This document shows positions 1 through 13,596 of a DNA stretch of 64,000 nucleotides, one piece after another. Within the stretch, counting starts at the first letter, position 1, and every line of letters begins with the position of its first letter. The position numbers and the translations under genes were made by a program. The notes below the pieces were generated by a model. The model was not told the DNA's origin. It made no database searches and worked only from the letters and a program-made list of their open reading frames with translations. Source of the DNA: Ziziphus jujuba (lineage: Eukaryota > Streptophyta > Magnoliopsida > Rosales > Rhamnaceae); NCBI RefSeq assembly GCF_031755915.1, contig NC_083379.1, forward strand, positions 4,289,501-4,353,500. Reading direction: 5' to 3'.

Positions 1-102
1 ATTATCTAATATATGCTTGATTTAATAAAAAAGATTTGATTATAAATATGCATGATAGCAGTGATAATGACACATGGGTTTTTTGTTTAATTTGTGTGTC
101 AG

Positions 103-667
103 CTTCATATATGGGTATCAAAGAATTTGTACCTCCATACCTGGACCCCAGTCTCAGCATCAAGGAGATGATGACAGGAGTAAGCTTTGCCTCTGCTGGC
201 TCTGGATTTGATCCACTTACATCGGGGCTAAGTGTAAATCTCGATCTTTCTCCCTTGTTAAAAAATTTTCTTATTTTATATTTATTTATTTTCTTTCATG
301 CATCACCAATTAATCAAGTATTTCTTAGTCAGATTTTGCTCTAAATTAATTTAGATTAATTAGTTTACTAAGGTAATTTGTATATAAGAAATGAGGGAAA
401 TATTCTCGAACTGCCTTAAATGCTTAATTTATAATATTCCAAAATTCCTCCCCATTACATATACTACCATTTTCAGAAATTCACATTTCTTAATTACACA
501 CTTGCAAGGTGACATGATAAACAGAACCGTCTCAGTTTAATATATTACAATAATTTTTATTTATAATTAAAATTTTGTTTTATGCAACATACAAGACAAT
601 TATTCATATTGAAATTCACACCTTTTTTATTTTTTTATTTTTTTTGGGTTTTAGGTGCTAGCCTTGC

Positions 668-700
<33 letters not shown>

Positions 701-3323
701 GTTAAAGTTAAACAGCATGTTGTGTGAATTAAATTCATCAACAGTACAAATTAAACTTATTTCTGTGTTTGATAAAATATTCGAAAAAATCAAGTGGGTC
801 TCATTTAGTTACAGTTTTTTTTCTGATTTGAACTCCAGAATGTCATTCCCATACAGAAACAATTGGAATATTTCAAAGAGTACAAGAAAAGGCTAGAATC
901 GGCCATTGGAAAGCAACAAGCTGAAAGTCACATCGAGAAGGCCATCTTCATCATTAGTGCTGGTACAAATGACTTTGTTGTCAATTATTTTACCCTACCT
1001 GTTCGAAGAAAGACTTATACCGTCTCCAACTACCAGCAATTTATCATCCAGAATCTAAAAGATTTCGTACAGGTTTGGATCTAACTCTTAACCACCTACC
1101 CTTGTAGAATTAATTTTATATAAAAACACTATTTAGATGTTTGATAAAAGTACAACTGAAGCTGATTATTTGAAAAATGTAGCAGTAGTTTTTATAAAAA
1201 TTTGATTCCAATTTCTAAAAAAGCTTTAAGTAATGAATTAATTAATATAATATAATATTATATTTATTTTTTATTCTATCAAATAACCATATTCACATTA
1301 AAACTTTTTTATAAATAGAAATTCAAATAAAAATTATAATATAAATCAGCCACTTAAATATCTAAATAAGTGTAATGTTTATATACATGTAAACAAATAA
1401 TCTGTTGGTTGCTTTGGACAAAAAAAATATGAAAAATCATATATTTTAGTGTGACATTTTTACCATTTATCAAAACAAAAAAATTTTAAAATATTTTAAG
1501 CAATATTTTAATTTAAACATTTTTGAAATTGAGATTTGAATATGCATCATGTCCATTTTGATAATGATAAAATTTACAACAATTTAATTTAATAAATATA
1601 AAATATTTATTTGTAATTTTTTTATACCTTGCAACATACTTTCTTTACTAATTTTTTTCACCACACTCAAAGCCGATTTTTTTTTTTTTTTCAGAATAAC
1701 CATGACTAATTCTTTTAGAATTTAAGTATTACCCAACTAAGCCTAAATTAATTTGAATTCCATATATATATATATATATAAATGGGAAGATGGTGATTAG
1801 AAAATAAAAAGAAAATATCTTAATTCTTCTACAGCCAGCTTACTAAATTCTATATAACTAGATCATAGAGAACGTGGTTGTTGAAAGTGATTTTACTAAA
1901 ATATTTTTAATTAGGAGATCTTTCAAGTTGGTAGAACCATTAAATATGGGAAATCAATTTGTTTACCTGTCATCCTCTGTTCGATGTAACTCATCCATGC
2001 TCTATTGCTCTTTAATTTCCTTATCGCCTGAGATTCCAAATATAATATGCATGATGGGACGGATGGGCAAGTCTCAAAACATTTGCTACTTTTTTTTATG
2101 TTCTTTCTTTAATATAGTTCTCTTGCATTGACAAAGAAATTTGTATAAGGAAACTAGAGTTTTTCACTATCATTATTATTAAGTTTTTTTTTTTTTTTAA
2201 TTTTTAATGATGGAATTGGGGAATTTGAACTTTGTTAGAGAAGGAAGGGTTGGACTGTTATAAGTTGATTTATGGTCTGAGGCTTTGAACATATTAAAAT
2301 TCCCCAAAATAATATCCTTTAGTTGCCCACAACGACTTGGCATTGATGGAACAGAGTAAGAGCGTGGGCCTACATACTGGGTCACCATTAAGTTTGGGCA
2401 GGCTTCATCCGACATAAGATTAGTTAACCATCATCACGTGCCATGCTTCGTCTGTAGAATAGGAAATTGGAGTTCTCTCTTTTACCCCCCAAAAAAAAAA
2501 AAAAAAAATTACAATTCTATGATCAAATATTACCCAGAAAAAAAAAAAAACTCTACTTTTCTTTCTACTTTAATATTTTTTCGTGTGCATATAGTTTTTT
2601 TATTTTTTTATTTAAGGGCATATAAAATAACTTTTAAATTAAACAATATATATATTTATTTGGACCACTTTTAATATTTTTAACTAACCAAACGAATAAA
2701 TTACCCCCAAAAAAAAAAAAAAAAAAAAGAGAGAGAAATAACCAAACGAATTTTGTGAATGTTTGCTATTCAGAGTTTATGGGCCGAAGGGGCTCGAAGG
2801 TTCGGAGTTGTTGGGCTACCACCAATGGGCTGCTTGCCAATTGTGATCACTCTTAACTCGGAGAATGCTATTCTCCGACGTGGTTGCATCGAATACTATT
2901 CCTCTGTTGCAACAAACTATAATCAAATCCTCCAAAGCCAATTGCATCTTATGCATAATGCTTTATCACTTTCTGGTGGTAGGATCTATTACATCGATGT
3001 TTATGGACCGTTGATGGAGATGATACAAGGCCAAACAAATTTTGGTAAGCTCAATTGCCTAAATCACAATTCACAACCGTTTGATCTTCTTCTTCTTATC
3101 TTTTTATTTATTTATTTATTTATTGGTAGGTTTTGATGATGTTAATAGTGGGTGCTGCGGAACTGGATACTTGGAAGCATCATTCATGTGTAATCCAAAG
3201 TCATTTGCGTGCCCAGATGCTTCTAAATATGTATTTTGGGATTCAATACACCCTACTCAAACCGCATACTACATTGTCTTTAAGGCTGTACGCCATGTCC
3301 TTGACCTTCTCATCAAAAATTAA
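103..3323 (+). CDS. GDSL esterase/lipase, 5' part outside the window
   Basis: Four exons remain: 103-233, 839-1072, 2774-3044 and 3130-3323 (stop TAA). Their phases agree, giving about 276 residues. The family are secreted SGNH hydrolases that act on acyl esters. Block II is seen in GVSFASAGSG, block III in SAGTNDF (oxyanion Asn) and block V in DSIHPT (catalytic Asp and His). The first exon, with the signal peptide and the GDS nucleophile block, must lie left of position 1, because the first visible exon starts mid-codon after a tgtcag acceptor. The gene faces a complete paralogue at 3667-6438 tail to tail. The second visible exon is 234 nt in both genes, so they descend from one gene by an inverted duplication. 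Introns are AT-rich; the largest (1073-2773) holds no gene I recognise. The family call is secure. The physiological substrate cannot be told. Confidence 0.9.
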
Positions 3324-3666
3324 AAAATCTTAAGGATATTCTGTTTATTGTTTATCTAAAGGAAATAATTACAGCAGACTTCTCTCTATTCTATTATGTT
3401 TTCAAATTTGTCTATGTAATATGAGAGACTACAAATTCACCAAAAAGTTATATAATAGAGGATATATGCTGTGTATTATATATGATAATAATTTTTTTTT
3501 TTTGTAATGAATAATATAAATTAGCAAAACAATCTCAAGAATGAAACACAATGGTGTGATTTGATTTATTTATTGTATAAATACCAAGTTAAATTTGGAA
3601 CTACTTAATTGGGATGTTTTGGAAAAGCAGGGCTAACTACTAATAAGATATCCCTTTGAGAATCAA
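3324..3666. other. Short convergent intergenic gap
   Basis: This stretch of 343 bp between two stop codons must hold the 3' UTRs and poly(A) sites of both GDSL genes. It is AT-rich, with AATAAT- and ATAATA-like words. No other feature is visible. Confidence 0.6.
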
Positions 3667-4688
3667 CTAAGCTAAAAGATTTTGATTAAGAGATTCAACA
3701 GCCTCGTCTGCCAGGATTTTATACATTTTTTGTGTTGGATGAACAGCATCCCAGAATACATATTTTGATGGATCTTTGCAAGTACTCATCCCCCTGCAAG
3801 AATCCCCATACTCTATGGTTCCACTCCCACAGCACCCTTTTGATGTCTCTTCAAGTCCTGCATATTCCCCATTAGGATTAGTCCCTTTGTTTAACTTATT
3901 AATTAAATACTTAATTTTTTTCTTTTCATAAAAAATTAAAAAAAAAAAAAGAAAAAGAAAAAAGAAGTAACCATCATATTAAGAAATTGATATAAAAAGG
4001 CAAAAAGAGACAGACCATATTTTTGTGGGCTGTTGACGGCATGTTGTATGATAGTGAAAGCATCAACAAAGGCAGTTCTCATCCCAATTGTGGATCGAAC
4101 AGTGACCAATTCCTTTTGTATCTTTGAATTGAAAGAGAAAGCCACGTTGTTATAGGTGTCCACGCATTTACGACCGTCTCCCCAGATTGTTAGTACAAGA
4201 GGCATGCATCCCATTGGTGGCACCCCAACCACCACTAATCTTCTCCCTCCTATCCTATACATTTCCTGCAACCAAATTTCAATATATATATATATATATA
4301 TATAATGCATATATGTTAATTAAAACACCTTACAAAAAGTTGAAACAATTGCATATTTACCCTTTAATTTGTTCTAAAATATGTAAAACTTAGACAATGG
4401 GCGATTGATTTATTATTTATTTATATCTTTTTTCTCTTAGAGACATAATTATTGTATGGATAAGTGTTTTCAAGGAACTACCTAATTCATTAAATAAGAA
4501 AACAATGGCTGATCAATAATTGAAAGAGAGTGAAAATAATAACATCCCGATTGAATCTCATTTATAAGGGAATTAATTCATCAAGAGAGATGTCGACAAA
4601 GAAGTGGCCGACTTTTGGCCCCCACCCTATTTCGCGGATCAGTACTTTTCTGTAACTGTAATAAATGGACGTACGCTAAAATGATATT

Positions 4689-4775
<87 letters not shown>

Positions 4776-6438
4776 CTATATATTATCAACTAGGTTTATT
4801 TTAATTACAATGAGATATTTTATGAACTTCAAAGATGTAATATACTTTTTCAGCAAAAAAAAAAAAAGATGTAATATACTTTATATATGAGACCAATACA
4901 TGTAATTCACTTCTATCAAATCATAGACAAAGTTTCATCTTTTTTTTTTTTAACAAAATTATTATTATTATTATTATTATTATTATTTTGTATTTAGTTG
5001 AAATTAAGCCAATAATTAACGCCAATACGTGATCGTAAAGCATGATATATAATGAAATAAAAATAAAAGTACACACAAGGAGATTGATGAATAAACAACC
5101 TTGATGTAATTATCCACGCGAGAGACAAGGAAATTCTGATACTCTTCCACGGTGTATTCTTTGGAGCGAATTGGTTCCACGTAATAGTTTTGAAGAAAGT
5201 CATTCGTCCCCATACTCAGAACAATTATAGCATTCCTTATTATATATTCTGCCCTTTGCTCACCCACTAATTTTTGCAGTTTCACCTTGTAATGCATAAA
5301 ATACTCCAGCTGCTTTGGGATAGATAATACACCCTGTTCCATTTAGCATAAAATGGACGAAATAATTCATAACTTGATCCATATTGGATTGTGTTACTTA
5401 GTTTAATTTCCAGAAATGAAAGTAGAAAAATTGGCTGTTAACTACTTAATTACCGAGAGGTTGGCGGTAAGTTCGTCGTAACCCGAAGCAGCTGATGCAA
5501 AACTAACACCATGTATCAGATTTGTCTCTTTCATATTGGAGCTGAGATATGCTGGAATTATTTTCCTATAACCAAATATTTCGTCCGCTACAAAATTAAC
5601 ATAAATTAGAGATATATCATTTATTGTACATATATTATAGTAATAGATATATTCACAATCGCTAAATTAATTAGTTGTGTTTCCTATCTTTGGAGTACCA
5701 TACATATGCATGCAGGCCAAAAAAACACTACTTTTTACCACTTGTCTTTAATTGAAATTTGAATCTACGTTGACAGAGGTCTCGTTTTCACCGTACAGAA
5801 ATATGTGGTTCTCAAAAGAGTAAAATTAAATGCTGTGAAGTCATTCAGAAAGAGAGACATGCATTTACTCGTCAACCAAAAGCAATAACTTTCTATCCAG
5901 AAAAATAAATAAAAAGCAACAAGTTCTAATTAATGCTGACTTGGCTACGTAACCATGATTACTACATAAGAAAGATAAACACAAATAAAAAATCAAGAAA
6001 CAAAGAGCTCATTTGGGATGCTGGATTGCATAGTAAATAATATAGTATAATCCAGTATAGTTCAGCATCTCAAACGTCTAAACAATTAATAACTAACAGG
6101 AAATCATTCAAATAAAACTAACAAAAGTCCAAGGCTCAATGGATTAATTAAGTACCTATGAAGTCCGTGGAAAGTCTTCCATCGCTGAACCTTCCGGTAG
6201 GTTGGCCACCAAAGAAATTTTTTCCATAAGGAAGGAAATTCCCTTTCGCTGTGGTATGAAGAACGTTGTTGTTACCGGGATCAACGCTGGAATCTCCGAA
6301 CACCAAAACACATGTCACATTGTTTCTAGCAGCCAATGCTCGCACTTGGCCAATGTCCAGAGCTTGTAAGAGCAATATTGGCATCAAAGCCAGAAATAGG
6401 ATCATCCCCAGCAGTGTCACCCTAATGATCTCCATCAT
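3667..6438 (-). CDS. GDSL esterase/lipase, complete
   Basis: Five exons read on the minus strand: 6438-6156, 5587-5454, 5333-5100, 4265-4016 and 3857-3667. They encode 363 aa, the usual length for plant GDSL lipases. I chose the start at 6438 because it puts a hydrophobic signal peptide (residues about 5-28) at the N terminus. An in-frame upstream ATG at 6504 would add a less typical leader. The catalytic set is complete: Ser50 in [12 protein letters not shown], Gly of [12 protein letters not shown], Asn183 in MGTNDF, and Asp337 and His340 in WDAVHPT. The block I motif is GDSS rather than GDSL, which is common in the family. The enzyme is probably secreted to the wall or cuticle, but the substrate is unknown. 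Intron 3 carries a very long TA run. A TATA box lies about 120 bp upstream. Confidence 0.93.
4692..4771. repeat. (TA)n microsatellite of about 80 bp
   Basis: An almost perfect AT/TA run of about 40 units lies in intron 3 of the minus-strand GDSL gene. It is the longest TA run in the window. Shorter ones occur near 671, 1762, 4275, 7133, 11681, 12388, 12661, 13565, 17421, 22591, 25499, 27867, 46487 and 46959. Confidence 0.95.
4957..4987. repeat. (ATT)n microsatellite
   Basis: About ten ATT units lie in intron 3 of the GDSL gene, close to its exon 3 donor side. Confidence 0.9.
6009..6075. repeat. Small inverted repeat, possible foldback remnant
   Basis: TTTGGGATGCTGGATT at 6012-6027 is mirrored by AATCCAG and AGCATCTCAAA around 6049-6074. 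The two arms can pair imperfectly around an AT-rich centre. It lies in intron 1 of the minus-strand GDSL gene. It may be a very short MITE remnant; I could not assign a family. Confidence 0.35.
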
Positions 6439-6555
6439 TATAATAATACACTGCAGATTAAAGCAGCCTTGATGGCTGAAACTGATAAGAACGCAAACTC
6501 TCACTTTGTTTTTGGAGGATATGTGATAGTCGAATTGACCACCCCAAACTCTTCT

Positions 6556-6563
6556 CTTTTATA
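6556..6563 (-). promoter_or_regulatory. TATA box of the complete GDSL lipase gene
   Basis: The minus strand reads TATAAAAG here, inside CCTATAAAAGAGAAG, about 118 bp before the chosen ATG. Spacing and sequence fit a plant TATA box with a 5' UTR of roughly 80-90 nt. The site is inferred from sequence only. Confidence 0.55.
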
Positions 6564-8992
6564 GGCAAATGATCAGGAATTGCTTAGTTTTCACTTGTTC
6601 ATTAAATGTGCAAAAGCTAGCAAACCTAAAATAATTAATGATGGTAGCAAACTGTAGCATAAGTATGGTTACTAACCCAGATGCTTAGAATTGAATGACC
6701 GAGCTACGATCAGATAGGATAATCGACATATTTGGGTACATACAGTTGGCAATCGTGAATGGACGCACAATTTTTTGCTTATTACTATTAATCAGCCGGT
6801 TTCCATCAAATTCATGGAAAATTATTTAATTTATGTTGAAAATTTTATAGAAATTCTTTCACAAATATTGGCTGTTCAAAAATAAAAAGGGTCCCAATTG
6901 TTTTGCTTTTTGATCAGCAATTTCAAGTTCATGGATTCTGACAGTCATTCAATTATTGGTCGTTGACCAAACTTGGTGTCGATTAATGTGTTAGGTACAA
7001 ACGATAAACATTTTAACACGGCAAAGGGTGGTGATTCAGGTTTCTTTTTGCTTATGTTTGATTAGTGAACGTTGATTCTTAGTTAATTTCAATTAAAAGC
7101 AAGTACTAGCGTATCTCGTTTGGGTCAGGATTTATATATATATATATATATATATTCTCTCTAGCATAGCATGAAATATTAGGTAGATCAAGGACATGTT
7201 CATTGATCGCCATAATTACCCTTATCTCTTTCTGTTCTTCTGTTTTTTTTGGTGAAAATAATAGCAGATGTATTAACTAAGAAACACAGTGACATAAATC
7301 TGTTCTTTCTCTTTAAAAAATTGAGGTTTGCAATAATTAAAATCAATATTGATTACCGACCATCTCACGTGGCGGTCGTTTGGCCTTTTCTCTTGTTTGT
7401 TCGTCAGACAGTTACTTCATGTGTTGTTTAGTTTGAAATTTACTTTTAACTTTGGAGTGACATTTACACATTTTAAGTAACTATTTCCAACACATTCTTT
7501 GAGTGGCAAAGTCACTTTTTTGTAAGAGTTTGAATTTTTTAATTCCCAAAAGCCGATTTGTAAGAAACAATTTCTCTGAAAATTTTATCATGAATTAAAG
7601 GTGATAAAATCTCTCCTCTTTTAACATTTTATTATATCTGAACCTTCAAAATTAACTGGGTAAAAAAATCTATAAAGAGGAACTGTGAGGTATTCATGAT
7701 TTTCTTTCTGGCTTAATAATTAAAACTTCATAAACAGTATCACAGCCTTTGGTAAGTGTATATTTCTTTTTAAAGATAAAAGAGGATTTCATTAAGCAAC
7801 ATCAAAAAGCAAAATGTGTTGGAGGTTCGACAGGGGAACTCCATTACAAAAAGTAGAGGCCGAATTAATAGCAGATTAGCAAAACCAATCGCTGCTTTAT
7901 TTTAAAAAAGTACTCAAAATATCTATTTTACAAGATGTAACATGCAACTAATTTTTAATTTCTCTATTTTCCTAATATATAAAAATATATCTAGTTCTTT
8001 ACAATTTAATTATTTGAATGTGAAATGTGTAGTAGGTCCATTGATTATAATTAGAAATGTACAAAGTGTTTTCCAGCATATATATATAACCTAACAACCA
8101 CCAGATCTTTCCAAATTCAATTTTACCCAAAAAAAAACAAGAAAAAAAGAAAAAAGATGTTTCCAAATTCAAAGAGACAGAGAGAAAGAAAAAAAAAATG
8201 TGATAAATAAGTAAAAGTCGCGACACTGGCCCAGTAGTTATTTTGTGGTGACACGGTCCAACGCCAAAATTTATGGTTGAAATAAAATATGGCATTTGAT
8301 TAATGTGCATCGCATTTAATTAGTGACAAACAGCTTGCCAACCGTGAACCCCCATTTTTCTTTGCTTTATTGCTTTTATTTTTTTGGAAAATGTTGGTTA
8401 TGCTTTATACATGTAACATGTACACATCTGCTACTCTGTTAGCAGAATAAATTATCAGTGAAGCGTCCAATCAGAAAAAAAAAAAAAAAAAAGGAGGAAA
8501 AATCAAAGAAAACAGAGAGCTTCTCGATGCTATACGAGGCATTAATTACTTTCTCACTGGGATGTGTTGAAGATTCAAACCAACCACGTTTCATTTTCGT
8601 ATACCCTGATATGGTGTTTAATTGGTGGAATAAAAGGGTAATGGAATGAACATTTCATCGGAATCTCTATTTCTTTATTTAATTGGATTAAATATAATTG
8701 AGCCAAAAAAAAAAATATATATATATATATATATAATTGAAATTGGAGATTCTATTATCCCATCCACATTCCACCATTTGGTAGAGTGGGATTCTTCCCA
8801 TAAATTAGAGGAATCCTCCATTTAATCCTTTTTATTGTATAAAATATATCATTTTACTTTTAAATTAATAGCTCTTAAAAAAATAAAATTATTTTTTTCT
8901 TTTAATGCCAATTCTTAATTTCCCTATATTTTCTCTTTTCACATTCCCTTTCTAGTTTCTACGACATCTTACAATTGCCACAATCTCTCTCA

Positions 8993-9025
<33 letters not shown>

Positions 9026-9892
9026 GATTTCTTCTTCTGTATTTATTTTATATCTTAATTATTCTTTTTATTTATCAATGATTAATGTTATATATAATAT
9101 ATAAATAGATCGGATCATACATACATTATCGGGCATTTTGAGGATATACGTTGATACTATTGCGTTTAACTGATCTTGCACAATGTCAATGCATAGCTAT
9201 ATTTTAAATTTTTAAATAAAAAAGCGTAAATCGTTAATGAATGAACTGTAATTTTTATTCATCTATTTTAAGAATCATTGTAATTCTCCTGAAAAAAAGT
9301 AGGAATTCAAGTCTTTTAAGTCGAAAGCTCTCTATCCAAAAAAAAAATTTGTCCTACAAGACTTTTATACAAATAAGATAAATAGAAATTATCGTAGAAA
9401 ACAAACAGAGAACGTTGAATAAAATATTTTGATTATAAATTAAGTATTATGCATAGTCTAATTAATTTTATTATATATAATAATATGACGTGAATAGTGT
9501 TTTTGACAAATTATTTTATTTTTATGATTAATTCAAGCATCAATTCCAATGTTTAACCAAACAAAAGAAATTCATTTCATTTTCTTTCTCATTCTATTAT
9601 TTTTTCCAGTCCATTTCATTACTTTTCTATAAATTTCATTTCCCTTTCCGGTCTACCAACCAAACACCACCTAATAATATTTTTCGTCGTGAAACACTCC
9701 TTTATGTCTTTATTACTCTCTGTTTTAAGTTCCGTCTATTGTCACTTCAAAAACCGTGCCTGAGAAAAATATATATTTAAATTGTAAATTTGGCCATTAG
9801 TTTTTATAGTTTTTTTTTTTTTTTTAAATAAATTTGCAGTTAAATGCATGCACTTTTTGCCGAGGAACAACATGTACTATACGGGAGAAATT
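6564..9892. other. AT-rich intergenic region, no gene recognised
   Basis: Open frames here are short and built from low-complexity DNA. I see TA runs (7133-7156, 8717-8734), a CT run (8996-9023) and A or T tracts. The first few hundred bases are the upstream region of the complete GDSL gene. The stretch from about 8611 to 9672 has weakly matching inverted ends and may be an old transposon. Confidence 0.5.
8996..9023. repeat. (CT)n microsatellite
   Basis: About 14 CT units in gene-free DNA. Confidence 0.9.
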
Positions 9893-10831
9893 TTTCTCTA
9901 CACAATGTGTACCAAGGTAGAATACACATAACCAATAAAAAAGGACCACATATGCTATTCATATTATAAAAAGCCACATCAGTTTGCTAACCTAGTTAAT
10001 CCTATGTTATTCTTTTTTTTATTTTTTATTTTTTTATTTTTTTATTTTTTTATTTTTTACCCCTCTTCTACCTTTCCTTCACGCCAGTCTTTTTCTTCCC
10101 AGAAAAATAAAAGCCTTCTTTTCATTGACATTTTGCTCTGCTCTCTCAAATTAGTTTGGCGCATAGGGGGGGAAAAAAAAAGTGAACCCAATTTCTTAAA
10201 GTTTACTCACCATTCGTCCCCAAGTCATGCTCATTCCGACCAAAGTGACGAGCATTCGACCATTGCCGACAACCACATCAATACCAGAGAACAAGAAGGG
10301 ATTTTGGTCATGTTTAACTTCTGTACGGGTCACTCTCCCCTGTCATGCTTGCTTCTTCCAATTGCAAACAACAATTATCTTCCAAGAACGACTCATCTAC
10401 TGGAACTTGGTTTCCCGTGTTTAAATTAATCACATCTCCGACTAAGATTTCGAAAATAGAAATTTGTTGCCTTCTTTCGTCTCGCAAAGCATTGACATAG
10501 AGACTGTTGCTGACTTCTATTTTTCTCGGAATAAAACATTATTGAGAACTTCTTTGTTTTTTCCTAATGGAACTCAATAAACTTCAACTTGGTTTGGGAA
10601 TGAAACTCAATGGAAAGAGGGTTTCTATTTTTCTGGGAAGAAAAAAAATGGCGTGAAGGGAAAAATAGAAAAGGGGCAAAAAGAAATAAAATAAAAAAAT
10701 AAAAAGATAACAGAGGTTAACGGAGTTAGCAAGCTGATGTGGATTTTTATAAAATAATTAGCATATATTATCTTTTTTTATTGATTACGTGTACCAACTT
10801 TGTTACACGCTGTGTACAGAAAATTTTTTCG
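9893..10831. mobile_element. Non-autonomous DNA transposon with long inverted repeats, Mutator-like
   Basis: The first 240 bp or so (9893 to about 10134) match the reverse complement of the last 230 bp (about 10602 to 10831). Shared blocks, read inward from each end, include AATTTTCT, TACACA near the tips, CAATAAAAAA, CCACATCAG, TTGCTAAC, TTCACGCCA and TTCTTCCCAGAAAAATA. Identity of the outer 130 bp is roughly three quarters by eye. Inverted repeats this long in a 0.9-kb element without a transposase point to a non-autonomous Mutator-like element. A clean 9-bp target duplication is not visible, and the outer limits could be 10-20 bp further out. The 141-residue open frame inside starts in poly-T DNA and is not a credible gene. 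Confidence 0.65.
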
Positions 10832-13556
10832 TATTACACGTTTCACGATTTTATTTATTTATTTTTTATTTGACATGGATTATAATATACTTTTAATTGA
10901 AAACAAAGGGATCTTATCTAAATTTGATTGAATTCAAATTTTGAATATGTATTTTATTTATTTTACTACTAGATCAAGCTCACATATACTAATCAAATAA
11001 TTGAAAATACATCCTTTTTTTTTTTTTTTTGGCTTTCAATTAAAAGTAAGATAGAAAAAAAAAATTACAAATAAGATTTTTTTTGTTAATTAAAAAATAA
11101 GTAAAAGTAAGATTTGCTTGTTCGTAATTATGTCCAAGCTTTTTATTTTTGTCTTTTGCCTTCAAACAAGATATTTTGTTTATATTTGGAAATTTAATTT
11201 CGTGATAAAACTACTCATCAAAATAACATTTTTAGATTCAGGTTCAATTTTTTTTTTCTTTTTTTATCATTTACAACAGCTCTCATCTTTTAGTATTTTA
11301 AACTCACAATCACATAATTATAAATGCAAAAAGTATATCAACCGAATCAACTTCATTTGATCTAATTTGAATTTAAATATAGATGAAATTGTAATTAGTT
11401 CAATATTTATTAAAAAAAAAGATATTATGTTTTATTGTTTATGTTTCAACGCAAAACTATTATATACAATTAATGAAGCTGTTGCGCAAAAAAAAATAAA
11501 AAATTAATGAACTTGGTGATTTATCAATAACCAACAACTCAAATTTAATATATATTTATAATATTAATTTTCAATATATATTAAATTAGAGATTTTTTTT
11601 TTCTAAGAGCTAAGTTTGAAGTTATATTACCATATTGCCTGCTTGGAAAAAATAGTAACCATTCAAGACAATTTAAATTGTATATATATATATATATATA
11701 TATTTAGCTAAATAACATTTTTCTTTCCTTTTTGTTACAACGAGGGTTCATTATATACCACAACCAAGGTGATGATACTTAGTTGTTTTTTCCCTACGCT
11801 AAAAATCTATACAGGATAGTGAAAACCATAGCAGCAATCAATTAATCATAACGTCAATTACAAAAATAATCAATACATGAATTACCGGTAATGATAAAAA
11901 AATATATATTTGTAATTAAAAACATTTTATTAGTAAATAATAATAATAAATTATTTAGATTTCTTTAATTTTGTCTTAATTATAATTATATTAATGATTT
12001 ATAAAAATCATACTTAAAACTCATCTATCAATTTTTTCAATTAATTTTTATAATTAAGATTGAAAAATATAATTATAATAAAATTAAAATAATTTAAATA
12101 TAATTTACCCTAATAATAATTGATATCAACGCCCTCCTCGCTTTTGAGGCAATTCCCTACCATTAATTCCAATACGCCCAACACATCAGAGAGTCATGCT
12201 TGCCACTGATCGACCTGATCTCGCATTACTATTTTATGCTTTTTAAATATCCTTCAATTCTGTTGTTATCTATATAATTTAGTAGAAATAAATTTACACC
12301 ATAGGCAAGAGGTTAGTAAATAATTAATTAATATGCAACCTTTTATAGAGGGGATCAATTAGTGCGAAAAGTTTTGCAAGAAAACTTATATATATATATA
12401 TATATATATATGGTGCAAGAGAACTTTTAATCGATCGAACTTTTGATAATAATTTTATAAATGGATGACATAATGTAATTTTCTCAAGAGTTTGAGATTT
12501 TTCATTTTGGACATAATTCATAATGCAAAATAGAAGTACATATTGACTATTTCTAATTTCTTACCTAATTAATAAATATCATTGATATGACATGCACATT
12601 GCAATAGCAAACTACAATATATACCATAGTCAAAATATGAAATGGCAAAAATCTAGTGTGTATATATATATATATATATATACGCACAAATTGTTTTATT
12701 TATTTGAAAATACGAACAAAAATTTCAATTAAAAAAATACTTAAATACACAGTTTATAAATTCTGTACGTTATGCATATGATAAGTTATAAATTAAAATT
12801 ACAAGACAAAAATACAAATATTGAATATATATATATATATATATTTAAATAAATTGTTTTTAATATGAATGATAAAATATAATTATTTGTAAGATAATAA
12901 TATATAGTTTAATATGTTAAAAAATAAAAAATAGCAAAAAATAATGAGAAAAGTAAAAAATAAAATAAAAAAGCATTTTTCGTGCATATTTTTTTATATT
13001 GTCACAAAAAAGAACAAAATAATTGAAAATATTTATTTTTTCACAAAACCATGTGTCTTAGCTTGTATAATATGATAAAAGGTACATGTGTTCAATTTTT
13101 ATTTTCAAAAAAACTAATTTTTCTCCATACAATTGAAATCAATATAGAAAAATAAAAATTTTATTAAAATTGCTTGCATATGCATATTATTCACGAATTA
13201 TTTATAAACTAACTAACCAGGAATTATATGCTCAGCAGAAACATAAAGAATCATATAATTTATCTACTAATAATATTAATAATAATAAATATTTTTGACC
13301 GCAAACAATATTTATGAAGAGGCGCGCATCTAAAATATAAACAAAAGTTATAATGTCAAATTAGAAATAAGATATTCACCAAAATAAAATAGAAATAAGA
13401 TTAATTTGACTGTAAAAAAATTGAATAACTTATAATGTTTATGTGATATTTAGAGAACATGATTGATCCTTGAAATAACATACTGTTTAAATTAGTTGAT
13501 GACAAGTTTGCACTTAATAAACAAATTAATTCCATTTTTTTTTTTTGCCGTTTTAC

Positions 13557-13596
<40 letters not shown>

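Noticed and set aside
36..102. Start of the first open frame as part of the lipase
   Set aside because: It is intron sequence upstream of a tgtcag acceptor; the family sequence begins only at 103.
4615..4890. 91-residue plus-strand open frame rich in Tyr-Ile
   Set aside because: It is the translation of the (TA)n microsatellite in a GDSL intron.
10004..10429. 141-residue plus-strand open frame
   Set aside because: It starts in poly-T DNA inside the inverted repeat of the Mutator-like element and has no family signature.
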